Shown one piece after another: positions 40,862-48,255 of a DNA stretch of 52,603 nt (positions are counted from its first letter, which is position 1; the number at the start of each line of letters is the position of its first letter). The position numbers and the translations under genes were made by a program. The DNA lies in contig NZ_BCQP01000077.1 in the NCBI RefSeq assembly GCF_001552135.1, forward strand, positions 1-52,603, given 5' to 3'. The notes beneath the pieces are model-generated. The model saw only the letters and a list, made by a program, of their open reading frames with translations. It ran no database searches and was not told the DNA's origin. The DNA comes from Actinomadura chibensis NBRC 106107 (GTDB lineage Bacteria; Actinomycetota; Actinomycetes; Streptosporangiales; Streptosporangiaceae).

Positions 40862-41889
40862 GCGGCACCGTCCAGGTCGAGGTGGCGGGTGTCGGGCTCG
40901 TCGTCGCGCTGGAGCCGGTCGAGCGCGTCCAGGATCCGGTCGACGCCGGGCAGGTGGTGGCGCTCCAGCATCGGCGGGGGATAGGGGATGTCGAACCCGG
41001 TCACGCGCAGCACGGGCGCGGCCAGGCTGTGGAAGCAGCGCTCCTGGACGCGCGCCGCGATCTCCGCGCCGACGCCCGCGAACCCGGCCGCCTCGCTGAT
41101 CACGACGCACCGCCCGGTCCTGCGGACGGACGCCGCGACGCCGCCGTCGTCGAACGGGACGACCGTCCGCAGATCGACGACCTCCAGGTCCCAGCCCTCG
41201 GCGGCCGCCGCCTCCGCCGCCTCCAGCGCGACCGGCACGGACGGCCCGTAGGCGACGAGCGTCGCGTCCGCGCCGGGGCGCCGCACCTCCGAGCGCCCGA
41301 ACGGCGCGGTGCGCGCGGGGAGCGCGACGTCCTTCTTCGACCAGTACAGCTTCTTCGGCTCCATGAAGATGACGGGGTCGGGGTCGTCGATCGCCTCGCG
41401 CAGCAGGGAATAGGCGTCGTCCACGGTGGCGGGCGTGACGACCTTCAAGCCCGGGGTGTGCGCGTAATAGCCTTCGCTGGAATCGCAGTGGTGCTCGACG
41501 CTGCCGATCCCGCCGCCGTAGGGGATGCGGATGACGATCGGCAGCTCGACCCGGCCGCGCGTCCGGTTGCGCATCTTCGCGACGTGCGACGCGATCTGCT
41601 CGAACGCCGGATAGGCGAACGCGTCGAACTGCATCTCGATGACGGGACGGAACCCGCCCATCGCCATTCCGACCGCGAACCCGGTGATGCCCGCCTCGGC
41701 GAGCGGGGTGTCGAAGCACCGGTCGTCGCCGAACTTCGCGGCGAGCCCGTCGGTCACCCGGAACACGCCGCCGAGCGCGCCGACGTCCTCCCCGAAGACG
41801 AGGACGCGCTCGTCCGCCGAGATCGCGTCCCCGAGCGCCGCGTTGATCGCCTGCGCCATGGTCACGGGCGCGGGGGCGGGTCCCGTCAC
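40858..41889 (-). CDS. bkdB: 2-Oxoisovalerate dehydrogenase E1 beta subunit
   Basis: The 343-residue subunit carries the family landmarks NAALGDAISADERVLVFGEDVG, TPLAEAGITGFAVGMAMGG and RIPYGGGIGSVEHHCDSSEG with the acidic residues that help bind TPP. GTG 41889 overlaps the E1 alpha stop by GTGA, and a longer ORF running through E1 alpha is rejected. With E1 alpha it decarboxylates branched-chain 2-oxoacids. The C-terminus (DTRHLDLDGAA) is normal, and the gene is coupled to the E2 gene. Confidence 0.9.
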   Translation of the reverse strand: MTGPAPAPVTMAQAINAALGDAISADERVLVFGEDVGALGGVFRVTDGLAAKFGDDRCFDTPLAEAGITGFAVGMAMGGFRPVIEMQFDAFAYPAFEQIASHVAKMRNRTRGRVELPIVIRIPYGGGIGSVEHHCDSSEGYYAHTPGLKVVTPATVDDAYSLLREAIDDPDPVIFMEPKKLYWSKKDVALPARTAPFGRSEVRRPGADATLVAYGPSVPVALEAAEAAAAEGWDLEVVDLRTVVPFDDGGVAASVRRTGRCVVISEAAGFAGVGAEIAARVQERCFHSLAAPVLRVTGFDIPYPPPMLERHHLPGVDRILDALDRLQRDDEPDTRHLDLDGAA

Positions 41890-43058
41890 GACGGCACCTC
41901 CTCGGCTTCGAGTTCGTCCCGCAGGAACGCGCGCTGCTCGTCCAGCTGCGGGGTCGGCGTGCGGTAGACGTGCTCGAACAGGTCCAGCGGCGCCGGGCGG
42001 GGGTCGGCGTTCAGCGCGGCGCGGGTCCGGGCGGCGACGTCCTCGGCCTCGGCGGCGGCCGCCGCGACGTCCTCGTCGGTGAGGTGCCCGCGCCGCCGCA
42101 GGTACGCCTCCAGCCGGGCGATCGGGTCGCGGCGCCGCCATTCCGCGGGCTCGGAGTCGGCGCGGTACCGGGTCGCGTCGTCGGCGTTCGTGTGCGATTC
42201 GAGCCGGTAGGTGTGCGCCTCGACGAGGAACGGCCCGTGGCCGGAGCGCGCGTGCTCGACGGCGGCGGCCAGCACCGCGAGAACGGCGACCGGGTCGTTC
42301 CCGTCCACCCTTTCGGAACGGATTCCGTACCCGACGCCTTTGTACGCCAGGGAAGGCGCGGCGGTCTGCCGCTCCAGCGGGACGGAAATGGCGTACCCGT
42401 TGTTCTGCACGAAGAAGACGGCGGGCGCCTTGAACACCGCCGCGAAATTCAGGGCCTCGTGGAAGTCGCCCTCGCTCGTCCCGCCGTCGCCGACGCAGGC
42501 GAGCGCGACGCGCCCGGTCCCCTTGCGCTGCTCGGCGTAGGCGAGCCCGGCGGCGTGGACGGTCTGCGTCGCGAGCGGCGTGCACTGCGGCGCCACCCGG
42601 TGGCGGTGCGGGTCGTAGCCGCAGTGGGCGTCCCCGCGCAGCAGAGAGAGGGCCTCCGCCGGGTCGATGCCGCGCGTCACCAGCGCCACCGACTCGCGGT
42701 AGGTGGGGAACAGCCAGTCGCCGTCCTCCAGGGCGAGCACCGCGCCGACCTGGCACGCCTCCTGCCCGTGGCTGGACGGGTACACCGCGAGCCTGCCCTG
42801 CTTGGTCAGCGCCGTGGCCTGCGCGTCGAAGCGGCGTCCGACGACCATCGCGCGGTAGGCGCGGCGCAGCAGGTCGGGGCCGGGCGCCGGGTAGCGGGGC
42901 CGCGGCCGGGCCGCCGCGCCCGCGTCGGTGAGGAACCGGACGGGCCGCGCCGAGGGCAGCAGCGACCCGGGGCCGCCGTCGGACGCCCTGCCGTCGGACG
43001 CCCTGCCGCCGGACGCCTTGCCGTCGGACGCCCGGCCGTCGAACCGGACGTCCGTCAT
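41886..43058 (-). CDS. bkdA: 2-Oxoisovalerate dehydrogenase E1 alpha subunit, with N-terminal tandem repeat
   Basis: The 390-residue TPP enzyme has the diphosphate motif GDGGTSEGDFHEALNFAAVF with the paired asparagines in VQNNGYAIS. It also has QGRLAVYPSSHGQEACQVGA and the phosphoregion-like RLESHTNADDATRYR. ATG 43058 has GGGAG 8 bp upstream; a longer frame through the promoter is rejected. Residues about 8-28 are a low-complexity run built from four 15-bp DNA repeats (42976-43035) giving five-residue units such as RASDG, an unusual addition before the catalytic domain. It is the first gene of the bkd operon. Confidence 0.9.
   Translation of the reverse strand: MTDVRFDGRASDGKASGGRASDGRASDGGPGSLLPSARPVRFLTDAGAAARPRPRYPAPGPDLLRRAYRAMVVGRRFDAQATALTKQGRLAVYPSSHGQEACQVGAVLALEDGDWLFPTYRESVALVTRGIDPAEALSLLRGDAHCGYDPHRHRVAPQCTPLATQTVHAAGLAYAEQRKGTGRVALACVGDGGTSEGDFHEALNFAAVFKAPAVFFVQNNGYAISVPLERQTAAPSLAYKGVGYGIRSERVDGNDPVAVLAVLAAAVEHARSGHGPFLVEAHTYRLESHTNADDATRYRADSEPAEWRRRDPIARLEAYLRRRGHLTDEDVAAAAAEAEDVAARTRAALNADPRPAPLDLFEHVYRTPTPQLDEQRAFLRDELEAEEVPS
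42976..43035. repeat. Four 15-bp tandem repeats inside the E1 alpha gene
   Basis: Units CCGTCGGACGCCCTG, the same again, CCGCCGGACGCCTTG and CCGTCGGACGCCCGG run in register and in frame on the coding strand, encoding variants of R/K-A-S/G-D/G-G. They sit at the N-terminus, so length changes would not disturb the catalytic core. Such arrays can expand or shrink by slippage. Confidence 0.9.
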
Positions 43059-43110
43059 CGCCGTACTCCCCTCATCGGCTCCTGCCCTCCTCAACCAGAC
43101 GGTGGTAGGA

Positions 43111-43139
43111 ATATGAATCAGGATTGCCATAAGTCTCAA
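43111..43139 (-). promoter_or_regulatory. Candidate promoter of the bkd operon
   Basis: On the minus strand TTGAGA (43139-43134) and TCATAT (43116-43111) are separated by exactly 17 bp in an AT-richer part of the gap. Transcription would begin near 43104, about 46 bp before the E1 alpha ATG. The divergent Lrp-type gene begins 46 bp from the -35. Confidence 0.5.
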
Positions 43140-43184
43140 TAGCTACACTGATTTGCGGACATCTGGTCGAAACAAGGGGTCAGG

Positions 43185-43688
43185 ATGGACCAACTGTCGT
43201 TCGAGCCGCCGTCCGGCCTCGCTCCGGTCGGACGTTCGGCCGCGCCGCTGGACGACGTCGACCGCGCGATCCTGCGGGAGCTGGAGGCCGACGGGCGGCT
43301 GTCCATGCGCGGCCTCGCCGAGCGGGTCAGCGTCTCCCGCTCCAGCGTCTACGCGCGGGTGGAGCGGATGGTCGCGGACGGCGTGATCACCGGGTTCACC
43401 GCCCGCGTCGACCCCGTCCGGGCCGGGCTCGGCACGTCCGCGTACGTCCTGATCAGCATCGAGCAGCACTCCTGGCGCGAGGTGACCGAGCGGCTGCGCA
43501 AGGTCCCCTACATCCAGCACCTGGCGTTCGTCGGGGGCGACGTCGATGTGATCGTACTGGTCCGCACGCCCGACAACGGCACGCTGCGGGACGTCGTCCT
43601 CGCGCGGATCCACGCGGTCGAGGGCGTCCGCTCGACGCGCACCTGGCTCATCTTCGACGAGGCGACGGGCGGCGGCAGGCTGCACTGA
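43185..43688 (+). CDS. Lrp/AsnC-family regulator, probable local regulator of bkd
   Basis: The 167-residue protein has an N-terminal helix-turn-helix (LDDVDRAILRELEADGRLSM and SVSRSSVYARVERMVADGVI, about 22-68). A RAM ligand domain follows (SAYVLISIEQHSWREVTERL; HLAFVGGDVDVIVLVRTPD). Lrp proteins bind amino acids and act as octamers on divergent promoters; BkdR-type members activate branched-chain oxoacid dehydrogenase genes. Divergence from bkdA across a 126-bp gap supports that role. ATG 43185 has AAGGGG upstream. The last codon region is covered by a 13-bp tandem duplication. Confidence 0.88.
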   Translation: MDQLSFEPPSGLAPVGRSAAPLDDVDRAILRELEADGRLSMRGLAERVSVSRSSVYARVERMVADGVITGFTARVDPVRAGLGTSAYVLISIEQHSWREVTERLRKVPYIQHLAFVGGDVDVIVLVRTPDNGTLRDVVLARIHAVEGVRSTRTWLIFDEATGGGRLH

Positions 43689-43712
43689 TCAACGGCGCCG
43701 ATCAACGGCGCC
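43687..43712. repeat. 13-bp tandem duplication at the lrp stop codon
   Basis: GATCAACGGCGCC occurs twice with no gap, the first copy starting inside the stop codon of the lrp gene. It looks like a simple local duplication with no coding effect. Confidence 0.85.
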
Positions 43713-43819
43713 GAACCGCAGATGTTGCCGACCGTTCCGCCATTCTCCAGAAGATGTTGACGATTTCGTTGGACGTTTTGGACCGGTTCGGCTTCCGGCC
43801 TGCGGTGGTCATATGACGC

Positions 43820-43843
43820 GCCGGCCGCCATTCGGCGGCCGGC
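43820..43843. terminator. GC-rich hairpin, possible terminator of the lrp gene
   Basis: GCCGGCCGCC-ATTC-GGCGGCCGGC gives a perfect 10-bp stem with a 4-base loop, about 130 bp after the lrp stop. No T run follows, so it is a weak terminator candidate. Confidence 0.4.
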
Positions 43844-43896
43844 CGGTGCACAAGCCTTGCCCGGGCCGCGGACTTAGGGTTAACGTTCAACTACCA

Positions 43897-43915
43897 GATA
43901 GGAAAGTTTCCTATC
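43897..43915. promoter_or_regulatory. Perfect 19-bp palindrome upstream of the LPMO-chitinase pair
   Basis: GATAGGAAAGTTTCCTATC has 9-bp arms around one central G. It stands alone in an AT-rich island 13 bp before a short upstream ORF and about 207 bp before the LPMO start. It looks like a regulator-binding site for a polysaccharide-degradation regulon; it does not match the DasR consensus. The protein that binds it is not encoded nearby. Confidence 0.6.
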
Positions 43916-43928
43916 AGATGGAGTCCGC

Positions 43929-44126
43929 ATGCCCCGCTCCCCTCCATCGCCGGTGACACGGCCGTGCCGTCCCCTGGAGCCGCGGCGCTCCCCGGTCCCG
44001 GCGGCAGCCGGACCGTCCACGCCGCGGGCCGACCGGCCCGAACCACCCCGACCGCCCCCGCACGGCCACGCACCGCGAGAACGCGAGGAAATCGACCACC
44101 CCAGAACGCAAGGACCCCCCGCATGA
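43929..44126 (+). CDS. Possible proline-rich upstream ORF (leader peptide) of the LPMO gene
   Basis: A 65-residue ORF starts at ATG 43929 with GGAG 5 bp upstream and ends in a TGA that overlaps the LPMO ATG (ATGA). The product is about one-third proline with many arginines (it opens MPRSPPSPVTRPCRPLEPRR) and has no known domain. High GC content makes chance ORFs common here, so it may not be translated. If real, polyproline stalling and translational coupling could tune the downstream gene. Confidence 0.3.
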   Translation: MPRSPPSPVTRPCRPLEPRRSPVPAAAGPSTPRADRPEPPRPPPHGHAPREREEIDHPRTQGPPA

Positions 44127-44641
44127 AGAAATCAACGCGCAAGCTCGCCGCCGTCACGGCCGGCGTCGGAATCGCACCGCTGGTCGCCGTCGTCCTCCCC
44201 GCCACGGCGGCCCTCGCGCACGGCTACGTCTCGGCGCCGCTCAGCCGCCAGGCGCAGTGCGCGCAGAAGATCGTCCAGTGCGGAGCGATCCAGTACGAGC
44301 CGCAGAGCGTCGAGGGCCCGAAGGGCCAGCGGACGTGCAGCGGCGGCAGCCGGTTCACCGAGCTGAACGACGACAGCAAGCCGTGGAAGGTCACGACCGT
44401 CGGCCGGACCGTCAGCTTCACCTGGACGTTCACCGCCCGGCACCGCACCTCGAACTACGAGTACTTCGTCGGCGGCCAGAAGGTCGCCACCGTGGACGGC
44501 GGGAACACCCAGCCCCCGGCCACCGTGACCCACTCGGTCAACCTCGGCGGCTTCAGCGGCCGGCAGAAGGTGCTGGCCGTCTGGAACATCGCGGACACCG
44601 CCAACGCCTTCTACGCCTGCGTCGACGTCAACATCCAGTAA
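44123..44641 (+). CDS. AA10 lytic polysaccharide monooxygenase (chitin-active type)
   Basis: The 172-residue secreted protein has a signal peptide (basic start KKSTRK, hydrophobic core, cleavage after ALA) that leaves histidine H33 at the mature N-terminus. With H107 (TARHRTS) it forms the copper-binding histidine brace. DTANAFYACVDV near the end holds the axial phenylalanine. It would cut crystalline chitin or cellulose oxidatively; the single-domain size has no attached binding module. ATG 44123 overlaps the upstream ORF's stop. A longer frame starting at 43964 would lack a signal peptide and is rejected. The stop TAA overlaps the chitinase ATG by one base, so the two are made together. Confidence 0.93.
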   Translation: MKKSTRKLAAVTAGVGIAPLVAVVLPATAALAHGYVSAPLSRQAQCAQKIVQCGAIQYEPQSVEGPKGQRTCSGGSRFTELNDDSKPWKVTTVGRTVSFTWTFTARHRTSNYEYFVGGQKVATVDGGNTQPPATVTHSVNLGGFSGRQKVLAVWNIADTANAFYACVDVNIQ

Positions 44642-45552
44642 TGCGCCGATTCTTGCCCCTGCTCGGGGCCGTGCTGCTCACGGCGGGCACCGCGTCCGCC
44701 GTCCTGCCGACCGCGTCCGCCTCCGCCGCGGACTGCGCCGCCGCCTGGAACGCGTCCAGCGTCTATACCGGCGGCGCGAAGGTGTCCTACGGCGGGCACA
44801 ACTGGTCGGCGAAATGGTGGACGCAGAACGAGAAGCCGGGAGGCGGCACGATCGTGTGGGCCGACCAGGGAACCTGCGGCCCCGCCGATCCCCCCGACGA
44901 CCCCGGAGATCCCGGCGACCCCGGAAACTCCGCGGATTTCGTGGTGAGCGAAGCCCAGTTCAACCAGATGTTCCCGAGCCGGAATTCGTTCTACACCTAC
45001 CAGGGGCTCACCGCGGCGATGGCCGCGTATCCCGCGTTCGCCAACACCGGGAGCGACACCGTCAAGAAACAGGAGGCGGCCGCGTTCCTGGCGAACGTGA
45101 ACCACGAGACCGGCGGGCTGGTCTACATCGTGGAGCAGAACACGGGCAACTACCCGCATTACTGCGACGCGAGCCAGCCCTACGGCTGCCCCGCCGGGCA
45201 GGCGGCCTACTACGGCCGCGGGCCCATCCAGCTCAGCTGGAACTTCAACTACAAGGCCGCGGGCGACGCGCTCGGAATCGACCTGCTGCACAACCCGTGG
45301 CTGGTCGAACGGGACGCGGCCGTGTCGTGGAAGACCGCGCTGTGGTACTGGATGACCCAGAACGGCCCCGGCACCATGACCCCGCACAACGCGATGGTCA
45401 ACCAGCGCGGATTCGGTGAGACGATCCGCAGCATCAACGGCAGCCTGGAATGCAACGGCGGAAACCCGTCCCAGGTGCAGAGCAGGGTGAACGCCTACAA
45501 GAGGTTCACCGAACTCCTCGGCGTCCAGCCCGGCGGCAATCTGACCTGCTGA
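44641..45552 (+). CDS. Secreted chitinase, GH19 with N-terminal chitin-binding module
   Basis: The 303-residue enzyme has a signal peptide (about 1-30) and a small CBM5/12-like module (AAAWNASSVYTGGAKVSYGG through NWSAKWWTQNEKPGG, about 32-70). A Pro/Asp/Gly linker (DPPDDPGDPGDPG) and a GH19 catalytic domain follow. The two catalytic glutamates are E156 in NHETGG and E165, nine residues apart as in short bacterial GH19 enzymes, and YYGRGPIQLSWNFNY forms the substrate cleft. It hydrolyses chitin outside the cell and would work with the LPMO made from the overlapping upstream gene. A strong terminator follows. Confidence 0.94.
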   Translation: MRRFLPLLGAVLLTAGTASAVLPTASASAADCAAAWNASSVYTGGAKVSYGGHNWSAKWWTQNEKPGGGTIVWADQGTCGPADPPDDPGDPGDPGNSADFVVSEAQFNQMFPSRNSFYTYQGLTAAMAAYPAFANTGSDTVKKQEAAAFLANVNHETGGLVYIVEQNTGNYPHYCDASQPYGCPAGQAAYYGRGPIQLSWNFNYKAAGDALGIDLLHNPWLVERDAAVSWKTALWYWMTQNGPGTMTPHNAMVNQRGFGETIRSINGSLECNGGNPSQVQSRVNAYKRFTELLGVQPGGNLTC

Positions 45553-45596
45553 CCGGATGCAGCGGACGCGCCTCATCCGGACGCATCGCCGAAAAG

Positions 45597-45637
45597 GACC
45601 CGCGCACGGCCACCGCCGTGCGCGGGTCTCTTCGTTT
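45597..45637. terminator. Strong hairpin terminator after the chitinase gene
   Basis: A perfect 14-bp stem (GACCCGCGCACGGC at 45597-45610 with its complement at 45615-45628) and a CACC loop are followed by TCTTCGTTTC. It sits between convergent genes and could stop transcription from both sides. Confidence 0.8.
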
Positions 45638-45642
45638 CTGGG

Positions 45643-47052
45643 TCAGCGGCCGTTCGCGGGGACGTAGAGGCGGATGTCGTCGACGTATGCCTCGCCCTCG
45701 TAATAGTTAAGGTGCGGGTCGCCGATGATGAACGAGTCCGGATAGGCCGAGCCCTTCGGCCAGGCGTGCTCGGTGGTGTACGTCCCGGCGGGGCCCCGAT
45801 GGACGAGCCGCCGGTCGAACCGCCCGTCGTACTCCTCCGGCGTCTGGTTGTAGTGCCAGATCGGACGCCCGTCCTCCACGAAGTCGTGGTGGACGCGCAG
45901 CGTCGCCTGCCCGATGTGCCGGAAGGGCCCGCTCATTTCGAGCGTGTACCCGGTGCGGTCGCGTTCCACGGCGAACCGGTAGGCGGCCTCCGGCAGCAGT
46001 TCCGGCCGGATTTCCGCGCTGGTGAGATGTCCCTCGAACCGGTTGCCGGGCCCGTACGGCTTGTCCATCGAGACGTTCCCGCACCGGGTCTTGATGTAGT
46101 ACTCGTTGCTGACGTTGTTGTTCGCCGCCTCGCGGAACAGGTCGCCGCGCGGGAAAAGGGCGTTGACGCCGTTGAACGTCCCGTCGAAGGTGCGGTAGAT
46201 CCGGCCGGTCTTCGGGTCGCAGGTGCCCGCGTTCTTCCAGCGCGCGTCGTCGCTGTAGTAGCCGTCCATGATCACCTTGCGGCGGAAATGGATGCCCGGG
46301 TTGCCGTGCGGCGCGGGGGTCGCGTAGTCGAGGATCGTCAGGTAGTAGAAGCCGTTCTCGCGCGTCACGTCCGGGTAGTCGCAGCGCTTCTTGCCGGGCA
46401 GCGCGCCTTGGAACGTCCAGGGGTAGCGGGTCTTGCACGGCTCCTTCGTGTAGCCGTTGTGGCGGCCGTTGTAGTCGAACGTGCCGTTTCGCTTCCCGCC
46501 GAAGTCGATGCCGCGCAGCGTCATCTCCACGCGGTAATGGCGGGGGAGCGGCCGGGTGGGGCGGATGAGGACGCCCGCGTCCCAGCTCGGCTCCGAGATC
46601 CGCCCGACCTTGCGGCCGTCCGGCAAGGTCTTGGTCGACAGCCCGGGACGCGAGTCGGGACGGCCGTCGCGGTCCTTGTCGACGGCCGCGACCTCGGCGG
46701 TCAGCCAGCCGTTCCGGCCGAACGCGACGCGCTTGCGGAACACGTTCAGCGTCGCGAGCTGACGCGCGAACAGCGGCCCGCTGATCTTCTTCCACGCCTC
46801 GCCGTCGTCGTCGAACGCGTCCACGTGCCACGGGCTGCGCGGCCCCTGCGGGTCGAGGCGCCACCGGGCCCCGTCGACGCGCGGCGGGCGGTCGAAGCCC
46901 TCCTGAGCGACCAGCCTCCAGCCGTGCCGGGCGGCGGGCGCGGACGGCGCCGTCCCGGTGGCCGTTCCGGTGGCCGCGGCGGGCCAGGCGGCGGATGCGG
47001 CCACGGCGGCCGTGCCCGCGGCCACGGCCGTGATCTTCCAGCGTCTCCCCAT
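45643..47052 (-). CDS. Secreted protein of unknown function with calcium-loop-like motif
   Basis: The 469-residue protein has a signal peptide (about 1-30, MGRRWKITAVAAGTAAVAAS). A large, mostly beta domain rich in aromatic residues follows (GWRLVAQEGFDRPPRVDGAR, IHFRRKVIMDGYYSDD, YLTILDYATPAPHGNPG). DKDRDGRPD fits the DxDxDG calcium-binding loop. The end (NYYEGEAYVDDIRLYVP) resembles jelly-roll/concanavalin-like sugar-binding or glycosidase folds, but no catalytic pair was recognised. ATG 47052 is chosen for the signal peptide although the ribosome site is weak. It converges on the chitinase, and a role in polysaccharide binding or breakdown is a guess. Confidence 0.7.
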   Translation of the reverse strand: MGRRWKITAVAAGTAAVAASAAWPAAATGTATGTAPSAPAARHGWRLVAQEGFDRPPRVDGARWRLDPQGPRSPWHVDAFDDDGEAWKKISGPLFARQLATLNVFRKRVAFGRNGWLTAEVAAVDKDRDGRPDSRPGLSTKTLPDGRKVGRISEPSWDAGVLIRPTRPLPRHYRVEMTLRGIDFGGKRNGTFDYNGRHNGYTKEPCKTRYPWTFQGALPGKKRCDYPDVTRENGFYYLTILDYATPAPHGNPGIHFRRKVIMDGYYSDDARWKNAGTCDPKTGRIYRTFDGTFNGVNALFPRGDLFREAANNNVSNEYYIKTRCGNVSMDKPYGPGNRFEGHLTSAEIRPELLPEAAYRFAVERDRTGYTLEMSGPFRHIGQATLRVHHDFVEDGRPIWHYNQTPEEYDGRFDRRLVHRGPAGTYTTEHAWPKGSAYPDSFIIGDPHLNYYEGEAYVDDIRLYVPANGR

Positions 47053-47169
47053 GTCAGCGGACTCTAGGAGGGCCGCGCGCGGGTGCAAGGCGACCGCTGG
47101 CGTCCGACCGGATCTTGCCCTTCCCTTGGCCGAGCCGAGGGGCGGCTGCGCCATGGAAGCCGCCATGGA

Positions 47170-47205
47170 AAGGGCCCGGCCGGGGGTCGTCCCGGCCGGG
47201 CCCTT
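47170..47205 (-). terminator. Hairpin terminator of the NlpC/P60 gene
   Basis: A perfect 15-bp stem (AAGGGCCCGGCCGGG with its complement) and a 6-base loop lie 19 bp after the NlpC/P60 stop. On the minus strand the stem ends in CCCTTTCC, a short pyrimidine run. Confidence 0.7.
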
Positions 47206-47223
47206 CCGAGGCGCGCGGTCGCG

Positions 47224-47931
47224 TCAGAGGTTCTTCGGACGGTACGCCTTGTACTCGCTGCCCGCGTTCAGGCCGTAGTCGCGCGTCCGGTGGTCGGTGC
47301 CGTACCGGCCGCGCTGCTCGTACGCCCAGTAGGACGTGTGGTCGTCGTTCGCCCACTTCTCGAAGATGACGACGTGACGGGTGGTGTTGGTGCCCTGGGC
47401 GTCCATCACGAGGTCGCCCTTCTTCAGCTCGGACATCGAGATGCGCTCGGTGTAGCGCGACGACGTGAGGCCGACGGTGTTCGGGCCGGGCTTCGCGAGG
47501 CCGAGCGTCATGGCGACGTACCCCGAGCAGTCCGTGCGGTAGCCCTGATAGGTGTTGGTCTGGCTGTAGCGGACGCGATCATCGGTGCCGGGACGCCACG
47601 TCTTCGCCAGCTCGATGACCCTGTCCCGCCTGGACTTGGAGTCGGTGGTCCGGGTCTCGGACGCCTTGGATTCGGACGCCTTCTTCTTGGCCTCGCGGCC
47701 TTCGGCGGAGGCGCGGCCGTGCTCGCCGCCGCCCGCCGCCGCGCCGGGGACGGTCGCCACCGCGGCGGCCGACCGGGCGGAGTCGGAGTCGAAGACCCCG
47801 GCCTGCGTGGTTCCCGCGATCACGCCGAAGGCGGCGAGGCCGACGACGGCGCCCGCGACGCGGGGGGTGGTGTTCAGGAGGTTACGGACATTGTGCAGGG
47901 GGTTACGGTTTTTGCCGTGCTTGCCGTTCAA
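47224..47931 (-). CDS. NlpC/P60-like cell-wall hydrolase
   Basis: The 235-residue protein has a membrane-anchor or signal segment (VAGAVVGLAAFGVIAGTTQA, about 25-44) and a charged, Ser/Lys-rich stalk (about 60-100). A C-terminal cysteine peptidase domain follows, with nucleophile C in YRTDCSGYVA and histidine in TRHVVIFEKW. NlpC/P60 enzymes cut peptidoglycan stem peptides. TTG 47931 is the start, with AAGGAG 4 bp upstream. The 5' leader carries a ydaO-type c-di-AMP riboswitch, so the enzyme is probably off when c-di-AMP is high. The length and single domain are normal for actinomycete forms. Confidence 0.88.
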   Translation of the reverse strand: MNGKHGKNRNPLHNVRNLLNTTPRVAGAVVGLAAFGVIAGTTQAGVFDSDSARSAAAVATVPGAAAGGGEHGRASAEGREAKKKASESKASETRTTDSKSRRDRVIELAKTWRPGTDDRVRYSQTNTYQGYRTDCSGYVAMTLGLAKPGPNTVGLTSSRYTERISMSELKKGDLVMDAQGTNTTRHVVIFEKWANDDHTSYWAYEQRGRYGTDHRTRDYGLNAGSEYKAYRPKNL

Positions 47932-47949
47932 GGGGCTCCTTCTTCCAAT

Positions 47950-48070
47950 TCGCCTGCCGGGTTAGCTGACGGGTTCGGACGTGGAAGTCGCCCTACGGCC
48001 TGGGGGCAGGCCGATTCACCCCAGTGCGAGGATGTGGGTCCCCGGCTCCGCGCGAAGGCGGACTCGGCGA
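47950..48070 (-). ncRNA. ydaO/yuaA-type c-di-AMP riboswitch
   Basis: The minus-strand RNA contains the conserved blocks of this class: GGGGTGAATC (48022-48013) and GTCCGAACCCGTCAGCTAAC (47980-47961), then GGCAGGCGA at the 3' end. UCGCC at the 5' edge pairs with GGCGA at the 3' edge to close P1. It ends 19 bases before the NlpC/P60 start, a common actinobacterial position. In this class c-di-AMP binding lowers expression of cell-wall hydrolases. No alternative terminator stem was worked out. Confidence 0.85.
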
Positions 48071-48255
48071 TGCCGCTGCGATCCACGGGGCGCGATGGGG
48101 CCCCTACGCGGGACCCGGTGTCCCGCGTGCGAAAGAGCGGCGCTTTGAGTTGTGGCCCGGACGCGGCCGGCCCGCCTCGGGGCCGTGCCGGTGGGGCTCG
48201 CGTGTCCGATGGGACACGGGGGGCAAGAGCGCTTGGAGAGCGCCTTGGGATGGAC

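Larger units (their letters stand above)
43689..43928. other. Intergenic region with no recognised gene
   Basis: This stretch between the lrp gene and the chitin-degradation genes holds the second half of a 13-bp duplication and a GC-rich hairpin (43820-43843). An AT-rich segment with GGTTAACG and a 19-bp perfect palindrome (43897-43915) follow. No credible ORF or RNA gene was seen in it. Confidence 0.7.

Noticed and set aside
42976..43035. Short repeats considered as a CRISPR array
   Set aside because: The units are directly joined without spacers and lie in frame in a gene; no cas genes are present.
43508..43890. Small minus-strand ORFs after the lrp gene
   Set aside because: They overlap lrp or a hairpin, have no good ribosome sites and no domain resemblance.
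43860..44122. DasR-type operator expected before chitin genes
   Set aside because: No sequence close to the usual ACTGGTCTAGACCAGT pattern was seen; the palindrome present is different.
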